Source: M3007 sp038327555 (lineage in GTDB: Bacteria; Bacteroidota; Bacteroidia; Chitinophagales; Saprospiraceae). From it: DNA of 6,251 nt. The position numbers were made by a program, and so were the translations under genes. The DNA lies in contig JBBQLD010000293.1 in the NCBI GenBank assembly GCA_038327555.1, positions 1 to 6,251 on the forward strand. Reading direction: 5' to 3'. This document shows, in pieces, positions 1 through 4,805 of this stretch (the stretch's first letter is position 1; every line of letters begins with the position of its first letter). A model generated the notes under the pieces. That model searched no databases. It was not told where the DNA came from and was given only the letters and a program-made list of their open reading frames with translations.

Positions 1-90
1 TACGTTCAGAATGACAAACAGCAAAAAAGAAGTGTAAGGCTGGAAACTGTGTGGTTTATAAAAAAATACAACCTATTGATTTTAAACAAC

Positions 91-108
91 TTACCATTTT
101 ATGGGTAA
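91..108 (-). terminator. Possible weak terminator hairpin after pyrB
   Basis: TTACCAT (91-97) and ATGGGTAA (101-108) pair with one bulged base around a 3-nt loop. On the minus strand it is followed by a GTTGTTT stretch and, further on, by seven T residues at 66-60. The stem is short and the T-run is distant, so this is only a candidate. Together with the inverted repeat at 113-150 it is the best place for the pyr operon to end. Confidence 0.25.
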
Positions 109-112
109 TCGA

Positions 113-150
113 AAGGGTTTATCAACCTTCATCAACCCTCATAAACCCTT
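113..150 (-). repeat. 10-bp perfect inverted repeat in the pyrB 3' region
   Basis: AAGGGTTTAT (113-122) and ATAAACCCTT (141-150) are exact reverse complements around an 18-bp loop. The second arm is one of the 10-bp repeat units. In the pyrB transcript this could fold into a stable stem that ends the message or protects its 3' end. Only a few U residues follow, so intrinsic termination right here is not certain. Confidence 0.45.
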
Positions 151-180
151 ATCAACCCTCATAAACCCTCATAAACATTT
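121..180. repeat. Six 10-bp tandem repeats just downstream of pyrB
   Basis: Six consecutive 10-bp units of the form AT[CA]AACCCTC fill 121-180; the third unit ends in TT and the outer two are more degenerate. The tract starts 3 bp beyond the pyrB stop. The period is close to one helical turn. It is a minisatellite and would sit in the 3' untranslated part of the pyrB mRNA. Confidence 0.75.
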
Positions 181-183
181 CGT

Positions 184-1107
184 TCAATTCCCCGCAGCCA
201 GCAGATACAACACTGCCATTCGAACCGCCACACCATTTTCCACTTGTTGCAGGATGATATTGTGCGGCCCATCGGCAGCATCCGAGGAGATTTCTACCCC
301 GCGATTGATTGGGCCGGGGTGCATGACCACTATTTCTTTATCTAATTCAAGGAGCATTTGGCCGGTGATGCCGAAATACTGATGGTACTCCCGCAGGCTG
401 GGAAAGAATTTGATGTCCTGCCGTTCGAGTTGAATACGGAGTACGTTGGCCACATCGCACCAGCGCAGGGTGTCTCGCACGTCGTGGCTGATCTCTACAC
501 CCAGGTCCTTGTAGTATTTCGGGATCAAGGTTGGCGGACCGCAGACCCGCACTTTTGCGCCAAGTTTGAGCAGACAAAAAACATTACTCAGTGCCACTCG
601 GCTATGCAGGATATCGCCGATGATGGCTATTTTTTTGCCCGCCACATCGCCAAGTCTTTCCCGAATGGAAAAAGCGTCGAGCAGGGCTTGGGTAGGGTGT
701 TCGTGCGTGCCGTCGCCGGCGTTAATGATATTGGCTGGGATTCGGCTGGATAGATACACACAAGCGCCAGGAGCAGGGTGGCGCATCACCACCATGTCAA
801 CTTTCATGGCCAGGATATTATTTACGGTATCGAGGAGGGTCTCTCCTTTGCTTACGCTACTACTGCTGGCGGCAAAATTCACCGTGTCGGCACTGAGGCG
901 GCGTTCAGCCAATTCAAAGGAAACCCGAGTACGCGTGCTGCTTTCAAAAAACAAATTAGCTACCGTGATATCCCGCAGAGAAGGAACTTTTTTTATTGGG
1001 CGGTTGATCACCTCCTTGAAATTATCAGCCGTTTCGAAGATGAGCTGGATGTCGTCTTCGGTGATGTTTTTGATGCCAATCAGGTGGCGTGTTGAAAGTC
1101 CTTTCAT
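184..1107 (-). CDS. pyrB: Aspartate carbamoyltransferase catalytic subunit
   Basis: This 307-residue enzyme joins carbamoyl phosphate and aspartate to give carbamoyl aspartate, the committed step of pyrimidine synthesis. Family landmarks are all in place: FFESSTRTRVSFE (53-65, with the carbamoyl phosphate loop S56-R61), the active-site Lys in SVSKGET (K87), GDGTHEHPTQ (131-140, with H137), GDILHSR (164-170), the aspartate-binding R224 and Q226 in LRIQLER, and HPGPINRG (263-270). Length matches the family. The protein is cytoplasmic and normally a trimer; no pyrI regulatory chain gene lies in the window. It follows pyrR with an ATGA overlap and should share its promoter. The stop at 184-186 abuts a tandem repeat tract. 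Confidence 0.97.
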   Translation of the reverse strand: MKGLSTRHLIGIKNITEDDIQLIFETADNFKEVINRPIKKVPSLRDITVANLFFESSTRTRVSFELAERRLSADTVNFAASSSSVSKGETLLDTVNNILAMKVDMVVMRHPAPGACVYLSSRIPANIINAGDGTHEHPTQALLDAFSIRERLGDVAGKKIAIIGDILHSRVALSNVFCLLKLGAKVRVCGPPTLIPKYYKDLGVEISHDVRDTLRWCDVANVLRIQLERQDIKFFPSLREYHQYFGITGQMLLELDKEIVVMHPGPINRGVEISSDAADGPHNIILQQVENGVAVRMAVLYLLAAGN

Positions 1108-1649
1108 GGTTTTTTATCAAATAACAAAATCTCATCTCCCCCGTGAATCTCCTCCCACTTCACTTTCACATACGCCTCATTTAGGGCATCCACGGTAATA
1201 CCAATATAGTCGGCTTGAACGGGCAGATGGCGATTGAAGCGACGGTCTACCAATACCATTAGCTCTACAGCACTGGGCCGACCATAATCCTGCAAAGCCG
1301 CCAAAGCCGCCGAAATGGTACGCCCGGTGTAGAGCACATCGTCAATCAGCAATACCTTTTTATCAGCAACAATGAAATCAATTTCATTGGGATGTGGGGC
1401 AAGTGGCCCATCAGGCATCCGAAAGTCATCGCGGTGAAACGTGATATCCAGTTTGCCGTATTCTATTTTTTTGCCGACGAGTTGTTCCAGCCGGGCATGT
1501 ATACGATTGGAAAGCAAGGTGCCGCGTGGCTGAATCCCAATGATGCAGGCATCGGAAAAGTCACCCCAGTCTTCGAGTAACTGGTGGCAAAGCCGCTCCA
1601 GGGTGAGGGCAAAGCGTGGACGGTCAAGGATAGTTTTTCCGACTTGCAT
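1104..1649 (-). CDS. pyrR: PyrR: pyrimidine operon regulator / uracil phosphoribosyltransferase
   Basis: The product is a 181-residue type I phosphoribosyltransferase-fold protein. The PRPP-binding loop is at residues 99-111 (VLLIDDVLYTGRT, canonical for PyrR). Other PyrR-typical segments are GIQPRG (38-43), DITFHRDD (68-75) and LVDRRFNRHLPVQADYIG (133-150). The enzyme activity converts uracil and PRPP to UMP. In Gram-positive bacteria PyrR also binds pyr mRNA to cause attenuation; whether it does so here is unknown and no PyrR-type RNA site is visible. The ATG at 1649 is chosen although the frame stays open to 1805. It gives the usual family length, and a degenerate copy nearby shares the leader but carries an indel just before its ATG, so the upstream bases are unlikely to be coding. 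In-frame ATGs at 1706 and 1805 are alternatives. The stop overlaps the pyrB start as ATGA, implying co-translation. Confidence 0.93.
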   Translation of the reverse strand: MQVGKTILDRPRFALTLERLCHQLLEDWGDFSDACIIGIQPRGTLLSNRIHARLEQLVGKKIEYGKLDITFHRDDFRMPDGPLAPHPNEIDFIVADKKVLLIDDVLYTGRTISAALAALQDYGRPSAVELMVLVDRRFNRHLPVQADYIGITVDALNEAYVKVKWEEIHGGDEILLFDKKP

Positions 1650-1670
1650 AGTTGGGGGCGAAGATAAGCA

Positions 1671-1710
1671 AATGTCCAATGTCCAATATGGAATGTCCAT
1701 GTCCATTGCC
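1671..1710. repeat. Heptamer repeats (AATGTCC) in the pyrR leader
   Basis: On the plus strand AATGTCC occurs at 1671-1677, 1678-1684 and 1692-1698, with a variant AATATGG at 1685-1691 and a shortened ATGTCC at 1699-1704. It is a small microsatellite-like tract 22 bp upstream of the pyrR start. On the minus strand it creates an in-frame ATG pair (MDMDIPYW) that could be mistaken for the pyrR start. Confidence 0.55.
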
Positions 1711-1760
1711 AGTGCCGTCTGTTTTTGCAGTTGGCGAAAACACCCAGCAGGTCGGAAGGC

Positions 1761-1787
1761 AACGAATTGCAAAATTCGTTTTTGCAA
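1761..1787 (-). promoter_or_regulatory. Two mutually exclusive hairpins at the predicted pyrR transcript start
   Basis: AACGAATT (1761-1768) and AATTCGTT (1773-1780) are perfect 8-bp arms around a 4-nt loop. TTGCAAAA (1767-1774) and TTTTGCAA (1780-1787) are a second perfect 8-bp pair around a 5-nt loop and share bases with the first. With the predicted start near 1778-1780, the first hairpin would form the very 5' end of the mRNA. The second reaches back into the -7 box, so it makes more sense as a DNA operator. The first could stabilise the message or bind a regulator. Confidence 0.4.
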
Positions 1788-1792
1788 ATATA
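1785..1792 (-). promoter_or_regulatory. Predicted -7 box of the pyrR-pyrB operon
   Basis: The minus strand reads TATATTTG, a full match to TAnnTTTG. A TTG at the -33 side lies 16 bp upstream, slightly short of the usual spacing. Transcription would start near 1778-1780 and give a leader of about 130 nt before the pyrR ATG. The box overlaps the first 16-bp repeat and the outer arm of a hairpin, which would allow repression by occlusion. Confidence 0.45.
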
Positions 1793-1835
1793 CAAATTTG
1801 AACATCTACAATTTTGTATATCTACAAAAATGTAA
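1788..1835. repeat. Three 16-bp tandem repeats at the pyrR promoter
   Basis: Units begin at 1788, 1804 and 1820, exactly 16 bp apart, with the core AT[AC]TACAA followed by a T/A-rich tail (ATATACAAATTTGAAC, ATCTACAATTTTGTAT, ATCTACAAAAATGTAA). The first unit overlaps the predicted pyrR -7 box, and the others cover the -33 region and upstream. Regular spacing over a promoter suggests operator sites for a transcription factor. No regulator gene lies next to it. Confidence 0.5.
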
Positions 1836-1939
1836 AGGCCATACTCGCAAAAGACAGCGCCGCATTCCTGAACAGTGTGGCAGCAGAAGTGCGGGAACCA
1901 GCCATGTATATTTTGGAAAGGATACGGAAGTTTGGGTAA
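1802..1939 (+). pseudogene. Unidentified plus-strand coding-like stretch, possible gene remnant
   Basis: A frame opens after a TGA at 1799-1801 and ends at TAA 1937-1939. Its second part reads ILAKDSAAFLNSVAAEVREP and then AMYILERIRKFG, which has a balanced, helical, protein-like composition. There is no ATG until the Met near the end; a TTG at 1814 is the only other candidate start. I do not recognise the sequence. It may be the 3' tail of a lost gene, or chance. The left part overlaps the 16-bp repeats, where coding is unlikely. Confidence 0.2.
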
Positions 1940-1956
1940 GAAAATTGGCAACGGGA

Positions 1957-1982
1957 AGGTGTCACCTGTTACATTTTAACAG
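1957..1982. repeat. Two adjoining small palindromes
   Basis: AGGTGTCACCT (1957-1967) is a perfect palindrome around a central T. CTGTTA (1966-1971) and TAACAG (1977-1982) are perfect 6-bp arms with a 5-bp loop. They overlap by two bases and sit 13 bp from the pyrR remnant. They could be a REP-like element, a breakpoint or protein-binding sites. No T-run follows on either strand, so a terminator is unlikely. Confidence 0.35.
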
Positions 1983-1995
1983 CAGATAACGGGCG

Positions 1996-2084
1996 AGCCG
2001 CTCCAGGGTGAGGGAAAAGCGCGGGCGATCAGGAGGGTTTTCCTGGTTGCATAAGTTGGGGGCGAAGGTGAGCAGATACCCAAT
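1996..2084 (-). pseudogene. Degenerate duplicate of the pyrR 5' end
   Basis: These 89 bp align with 1591-1680, which covers about 31 bp of pyrR leader, the ATG and the first 20 codons. The leader stretch CTTCGCCCCCAACT and the coding stretch CTCACCCTGGAGCGGCT are identical in both copies. The copy's ATG is at 2052-2050 and reads MQPGKPS and then TGA, because two bases are missing. Past that point the other frame reads DRPRFSLTLERL, against DRPRFALTLERL in PyrR. Similarity ends just after the Leu codon. It cannot make PyrR, so it is a remnant of a second pyrR or of a local duplication. Many differences in the coding part are at codon third positions, so the copy probably diverged while still functional. 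Confidence 0.75.
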
Positions 2085-2095
2085 ATTCAGGCAGA

Positions 2096-2788
2096 CTATT
2101 GTTGTTTATAGGCAGTCAAAGTAGACAATGCAAAAAGAAGCCTCCCATGGCTGTCTGAGCCTATGACCCCGCCCGAAAAACCGAATGGATCTTCTAAAAG
2201 AACCTTCTTGCAGCCGTCGTTTATGTCTATGCCCAACACATCAGGGTTTGGTGGATTGGTGGAATAATATAAAATATCACCCACCAAAGTCTGGTCGAAC
2301 GCTCCGGAGTCATCGGGATCATTCTGCCAAAGGATTTGACCCGTATTTGGATCCAGTGACATGAGTATGCCTGAATTGCTGTGGAAAATGAGCCGATTAT
2401 TCCAAAACCGCAGGGTGCTGGCCTTTATTTTTTCACCTTCCTGAAATTCCCAAATCTTTGCGCCAGTAATAGCATCGAAGCAAAATACCCGAAATCGAAG
2501 GGCCACAAATACTCGCCCATTCCGGATATGAATGTTTCGCAGCGATGGGAAGTACAGGTCATCGCTGGGTAACAGGATCTGTAGCGTGTCCTTTTGACTA
2601 AGATTGAAGATTATTAGTTTGTTTTTGGTCATCTCCACAAAACTGATAAGGGTGTCTCCGAAGCTGGTCCGTCCAATAGCGGGGACACCAAGGTTGGTGA
2701 CAACCTGAGCATCATTTACCTGATACCGAAACAGCTCCTGCTGGTTTGCCATATTGTATAGTCCAATGGCATAATCCCGATCAGACAT
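2096..2788 (-). CDS. Longest intact segment of the broken beta-propeller gene
   Basis: This is the largest ATG-initiated reading frame inside the broken lipoprotein gene: 230 residues with PQQ-like blade motifs near residues 100-114 and 142-155, and a further blade at about 183-200. The codons between 3040 and 2789 are also open and propeller-like but hold no ATG, GTG or TTG, so an automatic caller would start here. Taken alone it has no signal peptide and too few blades for a closed propeller. It is therefore best read as the 3' part of the larger gene. Independent translation from this ATG is possible but not supported by any visible ribosome site. Confidence 0.45.
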   Translation of the reverse strand: MSDRDYAIGLYNMANQQELFRYQVNDAQVVTNLGVPAIGRTSFGDTLISFVEMTKNKLIIFNLSQKDTLQILLPSDDLYFPSLRNIHIRNGRVFVALRFRVFCFDAITGAKIWEFQEGEKIKASTLRFWNNRLIFHSNSGILMSLDPNTGQILWQNDPDDSGAFDQTLVGDILYYSTNPPNPDVLGIDINDGCKKVLLEDPFGFSGGVIGSDSHGRLLFALSTLTAYKQQ

Positions 2789-3284
2789 GCTTCCTTCTCT
2801 AAAGTAACCCGCTAACAGGCCTTCAAAAGGCGTGATATGGCCTTCATTGTAGCCATCTGTAAATTCATATCCGATGGCGCCTATTTTTTCATTGCAATAC
2901 TGTGCCAGATTTCTACGCCAAATATCATTACGGTAATTCCAGTACAGATAGTCTCCGTCTACATAAAAATTGTCTATTCGCTCCAGACCATCCCATGTTG
3001 GACTGAATTGACTTTTTCCGTCCAGAGTGTTCAGGGTTACCTATTGTGGATGGTTGAGCCCGATGCTGTAGTAGAGCTCGTTTTTGTAAATAAAGAAATT
3101 GGTAAGCCGTTCATCCGGCGAATAAATTGGAGCCTCCCATTGCTGCATAAGTGGAGGATCAAGCAACTGGCAAGTCGGATTTTTTTTACAATTGGAGAAG
3201 ACCGAAATGCCTATTAGGAAGGCCAAAAGTAATTTTAGAGTAGCGGAGAATGGGCAGAATTTTACTATAGTTGATTATAGTCAT
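2096..3284 (-). pseudogene. Broken gene for a PQQ-type beta-propeller lipoprotein
   Basis: One frame runs from about 3276 to the TAG at 2096 and is interrupted only by an in-frame TAG at 3041-3043. Protein-like sequence continues on both sides (…SIGLNHPQ, stop, VTLNTLDGKSQFSP…), and the piece after the stop looks like a propeller blade of the form VxALDxxTGK. Further blades read FCFDAITGAKIWEF and LMSLDPNTGQILW. The N-terminus is a lipoprotein signal: LAFLIGISVFSNC with the lipid-acceptor Cys before KKN. This frame has no ATG; TTG at 3226 would give a signal lacking a basic n-region. Removing one base from the AAAA run at 3225-3228 joins it to the ATG at 3284 and gives MTIINYSKILPILR leading into that signal. 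So there are two lesions, a nonsense codon and a +1 frameshift. The intact product would be an envelope lipoprotein of roughly 395 residues. It is the third gene after the ATPase and TPR genes. Sequencing error is the main alternative. Confidence 0.75.
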
Positions 3285-3299
3285 ATTTGCTGCCATAAT

Positions 3300-4805
3300 T
3301 TATTCCTTAAGCGCTACTATACTTTTAAGGAGAATCCCCACATAAGGATGATTTTCCCCAAAATTATGCTTTAGTATAGTCAGTGCTTTCTCAAACCCTT
3401 CTAATGCTTTTGAAGATTCATTCATTCGGGCATATACATGTGCCAGGTTGTTATAACGTGTAGCAATAGATGGATGGTTTGGGCCAAAATTTTTCAAATC
3501 CGATTCCAAAGTGGCCTCCAGCAAGTCCCGAGCTCGCTCGTATTGACCTAAATTTCCGTAAACGACGGCCAAGTTCGATTGGACAGTGGCGACTTTTGGA
3601 TGGTCTGGGCCAAAAATTTTCAAATTAGTAGCCAAAGCAGCCTCCAGCAAGTTACGCGCGTGCTCTTTTTGGCCTAAGTCGAAGTAAACGGCGGCCAAGT
3701 TCGATTGTCTCGCGGCGACGCTTGGATCGTCTGGGCCAAAATTTTTCAAATCGGATGCCAAAGCTACCTCCAACAAGTCCCGCCCTTGCTCGTATTGGCC
3801 TAAATTTCTGTAAACGTTAGCCAAGTTCGATTGGCTATTGGCAACGCTTTGATGGTCTGGGCCAAAAATTTTCAAATTGGATGCCAAAGCCGACTCAAGC
3901 AAGTCCTTAGCTCGCTCGTATTGACCTAAATTTCTGTAAACGATGGCCAAGTTCGATTGGCGAACGGCGACGTTTGAATGGTCTGGGCCAAAATTCGTTA
4001 AATCAAGCTCCAAGGCTTTCTCCATAAGGCTAATTGCCCGATCATAATGACCTAGGTACTGTTCGAAAGTGCCAATTCGGTCAAGCAAAAAAGAGAATGT
4101 AATTGAATCTATCTTCTCATAATCAAGTGCAAAGGCGATTTTGAGCCATTCGTTTACTGTTTCAAGTCCAATTTGATAAAGCCCGGCAGTTTCGCAAATC
4201 TCAAGAACCTGACGGTAAAGTTGATTGATAAGCGCGGCATTTTCCGGCTTCGGTGCTGTATCGGCAATGCGTGTTTTTAAACGATGGATTTCCGCAAGTC
4301 GGTCTTCTTGTTGCTTCCCACCAAGGGTGTACGTATTTTGTGGTTCGTTAAAAACCGTACGTGAAAGATTAATTTGTTCTTCTTTATTTTCTAAGGTCGT
4401 AAAGAAGGTGAGTACGCTCCACCAATCGGGAATGGTTTTGATAAGTTTTGTCACATATTTTTCCCCAGAAGGAATAAAGGCTACAATAGTGAGCGGCAAA
4501 CGGGCAAGCTTCCCACGGCGTTGATTGAAAGCAACACGCAAGTCGGGGTCATCTACCAAGCGCTCAAAATCATCGAGAAAGATAAACCCCCCGGCCTGAT
4601 CAAGTATTTGAGAAATAAGGGGCTCATAGCTTGTACCTTTCAAATGAATGCTACAGGCTGAACGCTCAGGAAATTGCTGAAGTAGGTAATCTTTGGTTTT
4701 TTGAATCAAACTAAAATGGGTCCATTGCACAACAATGAAATGGAATGTCTCGCCTTCTACCGCGTGTGCAAGGTAGCTTAGTTCCTCATAAAGTGGCTTA
4801 GACAT
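3300..4805 (-). CDS. TPR protein with a P-loop-less NTPase-like N-terminal domain
   Basis: This is a 501-residue protein. The ATG at 4805 is chosen because it gives an 8-bp overlap with the ATPase gene; the frame stays open to 4916, but the extra 37 codons lie inside that gene and look non-coding. Residues about 15-140 follow an NTPase-like order of hydrophobic strands: FHFIVVQW, then GGFIFLDDFERL (72-83, like Walker B), PLTIVAFIPSG and WWSVLTFF. No GxxxxGK[ST] follows the first strand, so nucleotide binding is doubtful. A helical linker leads to kinesin-light-chain-type TPRs with FG[PE][DN][HD] marks at residues 272, 314, 356, 398, 440 and 482, exactly 42 residues apart. TPR solenoids bind protein or peptide partners. 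With the coupled ATPase this could be a split STAND-like pair, the TPR protein sensing and the neighbour hydrolysing; that is inference. No signal peptide or membrane helix is seen. The third gene begins 3 to 15 bp after the stop. Confidence 0.85.
   Translation of the reverse strand: MSKPLYEELSYLAHAVEGETFHFIVVQWTHFSLIQKTKDYLLQQFPERSACSIHLKGTSYEPLISQILDQAGGFIFLDDFERLVDDPDLRVAFNQRRGKLARLPLTIVAFIPSGEKYVTKLIKTIPDWWSVLTFFTTLENKEEQINLSRTVFNEPQNTYTLGGKQQEDRLAEIHRLKTRIADTAPKPENAALINQLYRQVLEICETAGLYQIGLETVNEWLKIAFALDYEKIDSITFSFLLDRIGTFEQYLGHYDRAISLMEKALELDLTNFGPDHSNVAVRQSNLAIVYRNLGQYERAKDLLESALASNLKIFGPDHQSVANSQSNLANVYRNLGQYEQGRDLLEVALASDLKNFGPDDPSVAARQSNLAAVYFDLGQKEHARNLLEAALATNLKIFGPDHPKVATVQSNLAVVYGNLGQYERARDLLEATLESDLKNFGPNHPSIATRYNNLAHVYARMNESSKALEGFEKALTILKHNFGENHPYVGILLKSIVALKE
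3363..3992 (-). repeat. 126-bp tandem repeats encoding the TPR units
   Basis: Five 126-bp units are in phase with the reading frame. The four at 3489-3992 are very alike and the one at 3363-3488 is more diverged. On the plus strand each of the four unit boundaries carries gggccaaaa. The units alternate: those ending at 3867 and 3615 encode NLKI before FGPD, while those ending at 3741 and 3489 encode DLKN. This suggests that a two-unit, 252-bp block was duplicated. The unit length is a multiple of three, so gain or loss of units would keep the gene open. Confidence 0.8.

Larger units (their letters stand above)
1650..2095. other. Structured intergenic region between the broken lipoprotein gene and pyrR
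   Basis: No intact gene is visible in these 446 bp. From right to left the region holds a degenerate copy of the pyrR 5' end, two small palindromes, an unidentified plus-strand open stretch, three 16-bp repeats with a promoter-like box, a pair of competing hairpins, and heptamer repeats before the pyrR start. A weaker -7-like box, TATCTTCG (one mismatch), lies at 1659-1666 on the minus strand, 10 bp from the pyrR ATG. No rho-independent terminator is visible after the lipoprotein gene, so readthrough into pyrR cannot be excluded. Confidence 0.6.

Noticed and set aside
101..382. Plus-strand 93-codon frame with LSTxINPHKP repeats
   Set aside because: The repeated peptide is only the translation of the 10-bp DNA repeats, and the rest is antisense to pyrB.
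358..1198. Three long plus-strand open frames opposite pyrB
   Set aside because: They lie antisense to a strongly conserved enzyme gene and have unconvincing protein composition; they are shadows of pyrB codon structure.
1596..1609. CTCCAGGGTGAGGG, resembling the UCCNGNGAGG binding loop of Firmicutes PyrR (also at 2001-2014)
   Set aside because: It is on the strand opposite the pyr transcript, lies inside pyrR coding sequence, and has two extra bases relative to the motif.
1104..1805. pyrR starting at 1805 or 1706
   Set aside because: The extra residues are encoded by the promoter-like box, palindromes and heptamer repeats, and exceed the family length; the start at 1649 fits family length and the fossil copy.
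1463..1951. Minus-strand 162-codon frame in a second frame of pyrR
   Set aside because: Cys/Phe/Pro-rich composition, overlap with pyrR in another frame and crossing of the leader repeats mark it as chance.
1540..1989. Plus-strand 149-codon frame across the pyrR upstream region
   Set aside because: It is antisense to pyrR at one end and runs through repeats and the promoter; its composition (many Arg, Ser and Cys) is not protein-like.
3041..3043. TAG as a reassigned sense codon
   Set aside because: TAG is also the natural stop of this same gene at 2096 and of the permease at 6201, so the organism evidently uses it as a stop.
3489..3992. Regular repeats that might suggest a CRISPR array
   Set aside because: The 126-bp periodicity covers the whole unit, has no unique spacers and encodes an in-frame TPR solenoid.
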